Positions 1-6,895 are shown, numbered from the stretch's first letter. The stretch: 13,219 bases of DNA from an uncultured Enterobacter sp. (GCA_946477805.1 CAMKZP010000041.1:1-13219), one strand, 5' to 3'. A program made the numbers and translations. The notes: generated by a model not told the origin, from the sequence alone.

Positions 1-232
1 AACTTGATACATTATATATCTCATTACATTAACCGTGATTTATGATGGTTACTCATGGTCATCATAAAAAATGATAGAGAACAGCATTAACGCAGGTATT
101 CAATCTCATAAATCTTTTCTTTGAATGATGATTTTTCTTGATGTGGAATGATTTGCGAAGGATGTCGTCTGCTCGGAATATTACAGCGCAATACGACGAA
201 CGTCCTTTTTAAAACACATACAGGAAATTAAC
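1..232 (+). promoter_or_regulatory. AT-rich leader region of the chitinase gene
   Basis: No gene is visible in this stretch. It is strikingly AT-rich; by my count the first 60 bases have about 30% G+C. A 9-bp inverted repeat, TTTATGATG at 39-47 and CATCATAAA at 60-68, surrounds a 12-base spacer in which ATGGT occurs twice, 10 bp apart. ATGAT or its complement recurs several times down to about position 150. A weak sigma-70-like pair, TTGAAT at 121-126 and TGGAAT at 144-149 with a 17-bp spacer, is the best promoter I could find and is not convincing. A ribosome binding site (AGGAAA, about 222-227) precedes the ATG at 233 at good spacing. The region therefore probably holds the chitinase promoter and an operator, but the regulator is unknown. 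Confidence 0.45.
39..68. repeat. Inverted repeat upstream of chitinase (operator candidate)
   Basis: TTTATGATG (39-47) and CATCATAAA (60-68) are perfect 9-bp reverse complements around 12 bases. The spacer contains ATGGT at 45-49 (overlapping the left arm) and again at 55-59, one helical turn apart. The right arm is followed by a run of A, not T, so it is not a plus-strand terminator. A shorter alternative fold pairs ATCAT (61-65) with ATGAT (71-75). A dimeric regulator site is an inference. Confidence 0.35.
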
Positions 233-2299
233 ATGGCCACGAGTAAATTGATTAAGACCGATACACTGACTGAAGCGTCTTATAAAGCGGATGGGTTTGA
301 TGCCTCCAGGGACACCTCTAAATACAGCTATACCTCGGCACGAGTCGCCAAACCGGTATATAACAAGTACAACACAACGAATAAACCTAAGGTCTTTGGC
401 TATTACACTGACTGGTCGCAGTACGACAGCCGCCAGAGTGACGGTGATGACACCCCAGAGAATCGCGGCCGCGGTTACGACCTGGCCAATGTCAGCCCAA
501 CCGCCTACGACAAAATCATTCTGGGTTTCCTCGGTACTGTCGGCGATCAGGGTGAAAAAGCTGAAACCATCAACCGCGCGGCCACCACGCTTGGCAAATC
601 GAAAGACCAGGCAACCTTCCTCGATCCGTGGGGGGATTTCCAGACCAGCCGCAATGTGGGGCTGAAAGACACCGGCTGGGTGGAGATGGACCCAAAAACA
701 GCCACGCAGGGAACGGTTAAGGGGATCGTGGGCGGTCTGCGCGATCTGCAGGCAAAAGCCAAAGCCGTGGGCCACACCTTAACGCTCTCCATGAGTATCG
801 GTGGCTGGACCATGAGTAATGGTTTCCACAACATGTCGAAAACGGCCGCCAGCCGCACCACCTTTGCGAAAAGCGTTGCCAGCTTGTTTACCCGTTTCCC
901 TATGTTTTCTGAAGTCGACATTGACTGGGAGTATCCGGGCAATGCGGGCAACAACAACCCTTACAGCGATTCAGATGGCCCTAACTACGCGCTGCTGCTG
1001 GCAGAGCTGAGTAAACAGCTCAAAGCCATTAACCGCAGCGACGTTAAAATCAGTATTGCCAGCTCGGCGGTCGTCGCCATTCTTGAAAAATCAGATGTCA
1101 AAACGCTGCTCAATAACGGTCTCTACAGCATCAACGTGATGACATATGACTTCTTCGGTACACCGTGGGCCGCGCAGCTGGACCATCACACCAACCTGCA
1201 CGCGCTGGTTGAAGGCGGCTGGGGTGTGGATACCATCGTTGACTATCTGATTGCTAAAGGCTTCCCAAAAGACCGTATCAACGTGGGTTATGCCGCCTAT
1301 TCCCGTAACGCGCAAAACGCGAAGCTGGAAAGCTTCTCCCCACTGCGCGGCACCTATCAGCCTGACAGCGATGCCACCACCACCGGGACGTTCGAAAGCG
1401 GCAGTACCGAATGGTACGACCTGATCAACAACTATATCGATCTGGAGAATCAGAAAGGACGCAACGGCTTTAGCGTTTATACCGACCAGGTTGCCGACGC
1501 CGACTATCTCTACAATAAAGACTCTAAACTCTTCATGTCGATTGAAACCCCGCGCAGCGTCAGGGCGAAGGGGCGTTATGTGGCTGAAAAAGGTCTTGGC
1601 GCGCTGTTTACCTGGACTATCGACCAGGACAATGGCGTGCTGGTCAACGCGGCACGCGAGGGGCTGGGCTGCCCGATCGTAGAACAAGTTATCGATATGA
1701 AACCCTTCTACTTTGATGGGGTGAACGTGGCGGGCGAAGTGCCTGAGGACGATCTGCCTGACAACAACCCGGAGGCGAATACCGCGCCGGTAGCCGATAT
1801 TCAGCTGCAGGTGATCGGTGGCTCGCGCGTGCGCTTAAGCGGAGCGGGTTCAAGCGATGCCGAAAACGATGCGCTGACCTACAAATGGACGGTGCCAAAC
1901 GGGATTTCCGTCAGCAGCACCACCACGTCGACAATCACTTTCACCGCGCCTGTTGTTGTCAGCAAGGCAGATTTCCAGTTTTCTCTGCTGGTGACCGATG
2001 TTCATGGCGCCGTATCGGCAAATAAACAGTTTACCCTGAGCGTCTTCGGTGAGGATGCGGTTGAACCGACGCCAACGCCAGAGCCGACTCCTGAGCCAAC
2101 TCCGGAACCGACCCCGGAACCGACTCCTGAGCCAACTCCGTCAGGCGATTATCCACAGTGGCAATCCAGCAAGATTTACAACACGGGCGATAAAGTGTCC
2201 TGGAAGGGTAAAAACTACGTGGCTAACTACTGGACGCAAGACAACGAACCCGGCGACCCGCAGTTTACGGGTGAATGGTCTCAGTGGAAGTTGCTTTAA
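233..2299 (+). CDS. GH18 chitinase, Tc-complex type catalytic domain, with PKD-like and CBM5/12 modules
   Basis: A 688-residue glycoside hydrolase family 18 enzyme expected to cut beta-1,4 bonds of chitin. The catalytic barrel covers about residues 53-480. SIGG lies at 188-191, the active-site strand VDIDWEYPG at 228-236 with proton donor E233, MTYDF at 303-307 and the closing Trp at 461. The first Asp of DxxDxDxE is replaced by S226. An insertion-type subdomain is likely around 362-445. A PKD-like domain (about 516-605), a Pro/Thr/Glu linker (611-636) and a CBM5/12 chitin-binding module (about 640-688, rich in Trp and Tyr) follow. The N-terminus has no hydrophobic signal peptide. ATG 233 has a good ribosome binding site and the next upstream sequence is non-coding. 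From memory, the barrel resembles Chi1/Chi2 of the Yersinia entomophaga toxin complex rather than Serratia ChiA. No secretion or lysis gene is adjacent. The gene stands alone, convergent with metL. Confidence 0.9.
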   Translation: MATSKLIKTDTLTEASYKADGFDASRDTSKYSYTSARVAKPVYNKYNTTNKPKVFGYYTDWSQYDSRQSDGDDTPENRGRGYDLANVSPTAYDKIILGFLGTVGDQGEKAETINRAATTLGKSKDQATFLDPWGDFQTSRNVGLKDTGWVEMDPKTATQGTVKGIVGGLRDLQAKAKAVGHTLTLSMSIGGWTMSNGFHNMSKTAASRTTFAKSVASLFTRFPMFSEVDIDWEYPGNAGNNNPYSDSDGPNYALLLAELSKQLKAINRSDVKISIASSAVVAILEKSDVKTLLNNGLYSINVMTYDFFGTPWAAQLDHHTNLHALVEGGWGVDTIVDYLIAKGFPKDRINVGYAAYSRNAQNAKLESFSPLRGTYQPDSDATTTGTFESGSTEWYDLINNYIDLENQKGRNGFSVYTDQVADADYLYNKDSKLFMSIETPRSVRAKGRYVAEKGLGALFTWTIDQDNGVLVNAAREGLGCPIVEQVIDMKPFYFDGVNVAGEVPEDDLPDNNPEANTAPVADIQLQVIGGSRVRLSGAGSSDAENDALTYKWTVPNGISVSSTTTSTITFTAPVVVSKADFQFSLLVTDVHGAVSANKQFTLSVFGEDAVEPTPTPEPTPEPTPEPTPEPTPEPTPSGDYPQWQSSKIYNTGDKVSWKGKNYVANYWTQDNEPGDPQFTGEWSQWKLL
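2063..2140 (+). repeat. Tandem 12-bp repeats coding for the (EPTP)n linker of the chitinase
   Basis: Five 12-base units, each coding Glu-Pro-Thr-Pro, run from 2081 to 2140, after a partial unit coding EPTPTP (2063-2080). Units 1-2 (2081-2104) and 4-5 (2117-2140) are identical in sequence, giving a 36-bp higher-order period. Copy number may vary by slippage without breaking the frame. The encoded linker (residues 611-636) is extended and acidic and separates the PKD-like and chitin-binding modules. Confidence 0.85.
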
Positions 2300-2321
2300 C
2301 GAGTAGTGTTTTGATCCATTT

Positions 2322-2350
2322 GCTCCGGCTTCGCTCGCCGGAGCTTTTTT
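2322..2350 (+). terminator. Rho-independent terminator of the chitinase gene
   Basis: GCTCCGGC (2322-2329) pairs perfectly with GCCGGAGC (2337-2344) around a 7-base loop, followed directly by six T (2345-2350). It lies 22 bases after the chitinase stop codon. On the minus strand the hairpin is followed by AAATGG, with no T run, so it should not be an efficient terminator for metL. Confidence 0.9.
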
Positions 2351-2370
2351 ATTTCAAGGGATCAACGGCG

Positions 2371-4803
2371 TTACAGCAGCTTAGCCAGGCGGTTGATGTC
2401 GGACTGAATGGCTCCGGCGGTGACGTCGCGCCCCGCGCCCGGGCCGCGGATCACCAGCGGGTTATCGCGGTACCAGCGGCTTTCGATAGCAAAGACGTTA
2501 TCGCACGGCAGCAGCGCCGCCAGCGGGTGTTCAGGACGTACCGCCTCAACGCCGACGCGCGCCTTTCCGTTCGCCTCGAAACGCGCCACGTAGCGCAGCA
2601 CCAGACCCATCTCGTTTGCGGCCTCCAGACGCTGCACCATCTGCTCGTTCAGCTCGTCACCGTTTTCAAAGAAATGATCCACGGACCCTTCCTCACAGCC
2701 CGCAGGCACCAGCGACTCGACGCGAACCTGACCCGGCTCAATGTCGTAGCCCGCCTCGCGCGCCAGGATCACCAGCTTGCGCATCACGTCTTTACCGGCG
2801 AGGTCAACGCGCGGATCGGGCTCGGTTAAGCCCTGCTGCCACGCCTGATCCACCAGGTCCGTGAACGGTACGGTGCCGTCAAACTGCAGGAACAGCCAGG
2901 AGAGCGTGCCGGAGAAGATCCCGCTCAGCGCCAGAATGCTGTCGCCGCTTTCAATCAGGTCGCGCACGGTATGGTTTACCGGCAGCCCCGCGCCAACGGT
3001 GGCGTTGTAGAGCCAGTGACGGCCGGTTTTTTCAAACGCGTCGTGGATCTGACGGTATTTGTCGGTGCTGCTCGCCCCCGCCAGCTTGTTCGCGCTGATC
3101 ACGTGGAAGCCGTGGCTGGCGAAATCTAAATACTGATCGGCAAGCTGCTCGCTGGCGGTGACGTCCAGCACCACCAGATCGTCATACGGGTGCGCGCGCA
3201 TCCACAGGAACAGGGACTCTTCGTCCTGCTCGACCGCTTCATCATTAAAGAAGGCAAGCGCGCGGCTGGCGTCCAGCCCTTCGTAGTTCAGCAGGCTGCG
3301 GCGGCTGTCCACCACCCCGGCCAGAATAAATTCAAAACCGGTGCGGGCGGAGAGCGTCTCCTGCTCGCGGGCAAACAGCTCCAGCCAGCGGGAACCGATA
3401 TTGCCTTTGCCGAACAGTACCAGGCCGATACGTTTTTCCGCGCGGAACAGAGAGGTGTGCAGGCCCTGGATCAGGCTTTCGGTTGGGCCCTTACGCAGAA
3501 CGGCCACCAGGCTGATGCCCTCTTCCGACTGCCAGGTAAACTCGACCGGCTGGCCTTTCAGCTGCTGCCAGAAACGGTGGCAGTGCAGCGGATTACGGGT
3601 GACGCCCGCGCCCACCATCGCCACCAGCGCCAGACCCTGACGCAGGCGAAGCTCGCCCGGCAGGCCCGCTTCATCCAGAATTTTCAGCGCGCTGTCCGCC
3701 ACTTCCGCGGTATAGCAGAACTGCAGCAGCTGGCGGTCATTGTGAACGCCAACGGCCAGCGGACGCACCTGCGCACGCTTGAGGATCAGATCGATATCTT
3801 TGTGCGCCAGCTTAAAGTCCTGGCCCGACGGCACCTGGAACTCAATCAGGCAGATGTCGTCGTGGCTGGTGACGATGCGCGCCCCGGTCCCTGAGGCCAG
3901 CACGCGTTCAATGCGCGTAGAGCCTTGATCCGGGGTATAGCTACAGCGCAGCTGCAGGTCAATATCGCTGCCGGAAACCGGCTGCAACGTACGCGCATGC
4001 AGGACCGGTGCCGCCAGACGCGCCAGCTCGCTGGCTTCGTCGAGGCGCAGCAGCGGCAGCAGGCAGGCATCTTTCACCTTACGCGGGTCCGCGCTGTAAA
4101 CGCCGGCCACGTCGCTCCAGATGGTGACGCGCGAAACGCCCGCCAGGGCGCCGATCTGCGTTGCCGAGTAGTCAGAGCCGTTACGGCCCAGCAGCACGGT
4201 TTCGCCCGCGCTGCTGCGGCTGATGAAGCCGGTGACCACAATGCGTTTGCCCGGATGCTGCACCAGCAGCTGTTGCAGCAGCGGATAGGACAAGCCTTCA
4301 TCAACCTGCGGCTGCGCGGCGCGTTCGGCGCGCAGGAAATCACGCGCGTCAAGCCAGGCGGCCTCAACGCCGAGATGCTGCAGAACGGCGGCCATCAGGC
4401 GCGCGGACCACACTTCACCATGGCCCACCACTTCTGCGTAAACGGCGTCGGTAACCCCGCCGTCCAGCAATGCTGCCAGACGTTCAAGGTCGTGAGTAAA
4501 GGCGCTGATGAGGCCGTCCGCCACGTCTGCGGGCAGCAGGCCGGCAATCAGCTCGCTCTGGTAGCGGCGTAAAGACTGTTGCACCTGATGCGCAGAAAGG
4601 CGATCGGTCTGGCTCAGTTTCAGCCAGCTAATCAACTGGTTGGTGGTGCTGCCCGCCGCGGAGACAACCATCATGTCGCCCGGCTGTGAATACTCGGTCA
4701 TGATCCCCGCAACGCGCAGGTAACACTTCACATCAGCAAGACTACTACCACCAAACTTGTGCAGTTGACGACCCTTCGCCCCTGCCTGCGCTATCACACT
4801 CAT
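2371..4803 (-). CDS. metL: Bifunctional aspartokinase II / homoserine dehydrogenase II
   Basis: An 810-residue protein, the length of E. coli MetL, catalysing two steps of methionine synthesis: phosphorylation of aspartate and NAD(P)H-dependent reduction of aspartate semialdehyde to homoserine. The kinase half has KFGGSS at residues 16-21 and GRNGSDYSA at 206-214. An ACT-like linker region follows (about 310-450). The dehydrogenase half starts near 457 with the dinucleotide fold GKGNIG (465-470) and carries the homoserine dehydrogenase signature EPDPRVDLAGKDVMRK (661-676). The MetL type is inferred from its position behind metB; the related ThrA sits with thrBC. The ATG lies 2 bases after the metB stop, so translation is probably coupled. 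Expression should follow the MetJ-controlled metB promoter. The gene downstream is a convergent chitinase, not metF as in E. coli. Confidence 0.97.
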   Translation of the reverse strand: MSVIAQAGAKGRQLHKFGGSSLADVKCYLRVAGIMTEYSQPGDMMVVSAAGSTTNQLISWLKLSQTDRLSAHQVQQSLRRYQSELIAGLLPADVADGLISAFTHDLERLAALLDGGVTDAVYAEVVGHGEVWSARLMAAVLQHLGVEAAWLDARDFLRAERAAQPQVDEGLSYPLLQQLLVQHPGKRIVVTGFISRSSAGETVLLGRNGSDYSATQIGALAGVSRVTIWSDVAGVYSADPRKVKDACLLPLLRLDEASELARLAAPVLHARTLQPVSGSDIDLQLRCSYTPDQGSTRIERVLASGTGARIVTSHDDICLIEFQVPSGQDFKLAHKDIDLILKRAQVRPLAVGVHNDRQLLQFCYTAEVADSALKILDEAGLPGELRLRQGLALVAMVGAGVTRNPLHCHRFWQQLKGQPVEFTWQSEEGISLVAVLRKGPTESLIQGLHTSLFRAEKRIGLVLFGKGNIGSRWLELFAREQETLSARTGFEFILAGVVDSRRSLLNYEGLDASRALAFFNDEAVEQDEESLFLWMRAHPYDDLVVLDVTASEQLADQYLDFASHGFHVISANKLAGASSTDKYRQIHDAFEKTGRHWLYNATVGAGLPVNHTVRDLIESGDSILALSGIFSGTLSWLFLQFDGTVPFTDLVDQAWQQGLTEPDPRVDLAGKDVMRKLVILAREAGYDIEPGQVRVESLVPAGCEEGSVDHFFENGDELNEQMVQRLEAANEMGLVLRYVARFEANGKARVGVEAVRPEHPLAALLPCDNVFAIESRWYRDNPLVIRGPGAGRDVTAGAIQSDINRLAKLL

Positions 4804-4805
4804 GA

Positions 4806-5966
4806 TTACCCCTTGGCTGCGATCCGGAAGCCATTTTCCAGATCGGCAATTAAATCTTCAGAATCTTCAATACCGGTCGAGATACGCAGCAGCGTCTCAG
4901 AGATCCCGGCGGCGGCACGGGCTTCCGGTGCCATACCGGCGTGCGTCATGGTTGCGGCGTGGGAGATCAAGCTTTCAACCCCACCTAAGGATTCCGCCAG
5001 CGTAAACAATGACAGCCCGCTCAGGAAGCGACGCAGCGTCTGCTCGTCACCGTCCAGTTCAAAACTTAACATCGCGCCAAATCCCTTCTGCTGGCGCGCG
5101 GCAATCTCGTGCCCCTGATTTTCCGGCAGCGACGGGTGATAGAGCTTCTTCACCAGCGGCTGGGTTTTCAGAAAATCAACAATCGCCTGGGCATTACGCT
5201 GCGCCACTTCCATGCGCGGCGACAGCGTGCGGATGCCGCGTAACAGAAGATAGCTGTCGAAGGCGCCCGCGGTGACGCCAATGTTATTGGCCCACCATGC
5301 CAGTTCGGTGACAACGTCGGGATCTTTTGCAATCACCACGCCTGCCACCACGTCAGAATGGCCGTTCAGATATTTAGTACATGAATGCAATACAAGATCT
5401 GCACCCAGTGCCAGTGGGTTCTGAAGGGCCGGACTGAGGAATGTATTATCCACTACACTTATCGCTCCCGCATCCCTTGCGAGCTGACAAATTTTCGCAA
5501 TATCGACAACGCGCAGCAAAGGATTGCTTGGACTTTCCACCAGCACCAGCTTCGGCCGCTCTGCCAGCGCCTGTTTCAGCGCCGCGTCGTCATTTTGATC
5601 GACAAACAGCACGCGGTAGCAGCCGCGTTTTGCCAGGCTGTCAAACAGGCGATAGCTGCCGCCGTAACAGTCGTGCGGGGCAACCAGCAGATCGCCAGGC
5701 TTCAGGAACACCGTCGTCACCAGATGGATGGCCGACATGCCGGTATTGGTTAATACCGCGCCCGCGCCGCCCTCCAGTTCCGCCAGCGCGCGCTGGGTAA
5801 CGTCTCGCGTAGGGTTGCCACGGCGCGAGTAGTCGTGCGCGCGGGGTTCATTAAATCCGGTGAAATTATAGGTACTGGAAAGATGAATCGGCGGGACAAC
5901 ACAGCCGTACTGCTCGTCATCATTCAATCCGCTACGCACTGCGATGGTGGCCTGTTTACGCGTCAT
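4806..5966 (-). CDS. metB: Cystathionine gamma-synthase
   Basis: A 386-residue PLP enzyme, the same length as the E. coli protein. It condenses O-succinylhomoserine with cysteine to cystathionine, in the cytoplasm. The family features are in place: YSRRGNPT (47-54) for phosphate and substrate binding, TNTGMSAI (73-80), the cofactor-contacting VVDNTF with D173, and the Schiff-base lysine K198 in HSCTKYLNGHSD. The C-terminal SLGGVESL motif (326-333) is typical of the Cys/Met metabolism PLP family. The ATG at 5966 has an AGGAAG ribosome binding site about 8 bases upstream. It is the first gene of the metBL operon, divergent from metJ across a 276-bp control region that contains the met boxes. 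Cystathionine beta-lyase (MetC) is a paralogous alternative, but the metJ-metB-metL context settles the call. Confidence 0.97.
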   Translation of the reverse strand: MTRKQATIAVRSGLNDDEQYGCVVPPIHLSSTYNFTGFNEPRAHDYSRRGNPTRDVTQRALAELEGGAGAVLTNTGMSAIHLVTTVFLKPGDLLVAPHDCYGGSYRLFDSLAKRGCYRVLFVDQNDDAALKQALAERPKLVLVESPSNPLLRVVDIAKICQLARDAGAISVVDNTFLSPALQNPLALGADLVLHSCTKYLNGHSDVVAGVVIAKDPDVVTELAWWANNIGVTAGAFDSYLLLRGIRTLSPRMEVAQRNAQAIVDFLKTQPLVKKLYHPSLPENQGHEIAARQQKGFGAMLSFELDGDEQTLRRFLSGLSLFTLAESLGGVESLISHAATMTHAGMAPEARAAAGISETLLRISTGIEDSEDLIADLENGFRIAAKG

Positions 5967-6007
5967 GGTGAAGGCTTCCTGGCTAATTAGGTGAAAAGTC
6001 AGGCACC

Positions 6008-6036
6008 AGAGTAAACATTGCCAGTATGGACGTCAA
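6008..6036 (-). promoter_or_regulatory. Candidate metBL promoter
   Basis: On the minus strand TTGACG (6036-6031) and TACTCT (6013-6008) are separated by 17 bp. The predicted start near 6001 leaves a leader of about 35 bases before metB. The -35 hexamer lies inside the first met box and its neighbour, which would explain repression by MetJ. The -10 element is poor, so another start is possible. Confidence 0.45.
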
Positions 6037-6059
6037 TACATCTGGACATCTAAACTTCT
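6028..6059. promoter_or_regulatory. MetJ operator: tandem met boxes
   Basis: Four contiguous 8-bp units match the met box AGACGTCT at 6 of 8 positions each: GGACGTCA (6028-6035), ATACATCT (6036-6043), GGACATCT (6044-6051) and AAACTTCT (6052-6059). A degenerate fifth unit may follow at 6060-6067. MetJ dimers with bound S-adenosylmethionine bind such arrays cooperatively, one dimer per box. The array overlaps the candidate -35 of metB and ends 11 bp before the metJ -35, so one operator can control both directions. Confidence 0.9.
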
Positions 6060-6070
6060 TTGCGTATAGA

Positions 6071-6099
6071 TTGAGCAATGCGCAAATAGCCGTTAAAAT
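6071..6099 (+). promoter_or_regulatory. Candidate metJ promoter
   Basis: TTGAGC (6071-6076) and TAAAAT (6094-6099) are separated by exactly 17 bp. A start near 6106 gives a metJ leader of about 137 bases. The promoter adjoins the met boxes, in keeping with the MetJ autoregulation known in E. coli. E. coli metJ has more than one promoter, so additional starts are possible. Confidence 0.6.
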
Positions 6100-6175
6100 T
6101 ATATGCTTTAGCGCACGCTGAAGCGGCAATATCCGTGCCACGGTAGCGGCTCTACGGTAAACTAGGCAGGATTAC

Positions 6176-6207
6176 GGTTCAAAACGGGCGGTTAGCGGTT
6201 TTGCACC
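6176..6207 (+). other. Imperfect hairpin in the metJ leader
   Basis: GGTTCAAAAC (6176-6185) pairs with GTTTTGCACC (6198-6207) with a single mismatch around a 12-base loop. It lies about 35 bases before the metJ start codon, inside the predicted leader RNA. No T run follows, so it is not a terminator. A role in translation or stability is only a guess. Confidence 0.4.
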
Positions 6208-6242
6208 TTTAGATTAATGACTGAGAGGATTAAAGGTATCTC

Positions 6243-6560
6243 ATGGCTGAATGGAGCGGCGAATATATCAGCCCATACGCTGAGCACGGTAAGAAGAGTG
6301 AACAAGTAAAAAAAATTACGGTTTCCATTCCTCTGAAGGTGTTGAAGATCCTCACCGATGAACGTACGCGTCGTCAGGTGAACAACCTGCGTCACGCAAC
6401 CAACAGCGAACTGCTGTGCGAAGCGTTCCTGCACGCGTTTACCGGTCAACCGTTGCCGAACGATGAAGATCTGCGCAAAGAGCGCAGTGATGAAATTCCG
6501 GAAGAGGCGAAGGTGATCATGCGTGAACTGGGTATCGACCCGGACACGTGGGAATACTGA
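6243..6560 (+). CDS. metJ: Methionine repressor MetJ
   Basis: A 105-residue ribbon-helix-helix repressor, as long as E. coli MetJ and nearly identical to it by memory over residues 1-70. With S-adenosylmethionine as co-repressor it represses the methionine regulon. The DNA-contacting beta ribbon is VKKITVSI (22-29); K24 and T26 correspond to Lys23 and Thr25 of the mature numbering. The helix LLCEAFLHAF (58-67) belongs to the co-repressor site. Differences from E. coli are confined mainly to the C-terminal third. The ATG at 6243 is preceded by an AAAGG ribosome binding site. The gene ends with tandem stops TGA TAA and a hairpin terminator. It is divergent from metBL, its target. Confidence 0.98.
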   Translation: MAEWSGEYISPYAEHGKKSEQVKKITVSIPLKVLKILTDERTRRQVNNLRHATNSELLCEAFLHAFTGQPLPNDEDLRKERSDEIPEEAKVIMRELGIDPDTWEY

Positions 6561-6571
6561 TAAGCGGATAC

Positions 6572-6600
6572 AAAAAAGGCACCTTGCGGTGCCTTTTTTT
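6572..6600. terminator. Bidirectional terminator between metJ and rpmE
   Basis: GGCACC (6578-6583) pairs with GGTGCC (6588-6593) around the tetraloop TTGC. Six A precede the stem (6572-6577) and seven T follow it (6594-6600). A/T pairing lengthens the stem, and each strand ends in a T run, so the structure can stop both metJ (plus) and rpmE (minus), which converge here. Confidence 0.92.
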
Positions 6601-6608
6601 CGGGAAAC

Positions 6609-6821
6609 TTATTTAGCGCCCGGGATGCTGAAACGCTTGTTGAAGCGGTCAACACGGCCACCGGTTGCAACATCACGCTGCTTGCCAGTGTAGAACGGGT
6701 GGCATTTGCCGCACACGTCCAGGTTCAGATCGTGACCCACGGTGGAGCGGATCTGGATAGAGTTACCGCAAGAACAGTTTGCAGTAATCATTTCGTATTT
6801 CGGGTGAATATCTTTTTTCAT
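6609..6821 (-). CDS. rpmE: 50S ribosomal protein L31 (bL31), zinc-binding form
   Basis: A 70-residue ribosomal protein, the E. coli length. bL31 bridges the two subunits at the central protuberance (bridge B1b). Four cysteines, C16, C18, C37 and C40, form the zinc site, so this is the C+ form and not the zinc-independent YkgM paralogue. The lysine/arginine-rich N-terminus and C-terminus fit rRNA contact. The ATG at 6821 has a GAGG ribosome binding site 8 bases upstream, within the sequence CCTTAACTGAGG, which could fold on itself. The leader is about 100 bases long. Autogenous repression of rpmE by bL31 is reported for E. coli; the leader hairpins here would be the place to look for it. Confidence 0.97.
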   Translation of the reverse strand: MKKDIHPKYEMITANCSCGNSIQIRSTVGHDLNLDVCGKCHPFYTGKQRDVATGGRVDRFNKRFSIPGAK

Positions 6822-6895
6822 GGGAGAACCTCAGTTAAGGCCGCGTCGCTCTTCCAGCCCTAACGCCAGACACCACGCGATGTTGAATGTAATTT

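Noticed and set aside
39..71. Inverted repeat at 39-68 as a terminator
   Set aside because: On the plus strand it is followed by A; on the minus strand the T run precedes the stem. Neither arrangement terminates.
911..934. Loss of the first Asp in the GH18 DxxDxDxE motif as a sign of an inactive chitinase
   Set aside because: The two inner Asp residues and the proton donor E233 are intact, and I recall the same Ser in Tc-complex chitinases that are active.
1091..1687. 198-codon open frame on the minus strand inside the chitinase gene
   Set aside because: It lies wholly antisense to a clear GH18 domain, has no ribosome binding site that I could see and no recognisable protein features.
2275..2829. 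184-codon plus-strand frame running from the chitinase end into metL
   Set aside because: It crosses the terminator hairpin and its T run and then lies antisense to metL, so a gene here is implausible.
3190..4572. Long plus-strand open frames (3190-3894 and 3925-4572) opposite metL
   Set aside because: They are antisense shadows of a GC-rich gene with fully conserved coding sequence; the translations are low-complexity with no domain.
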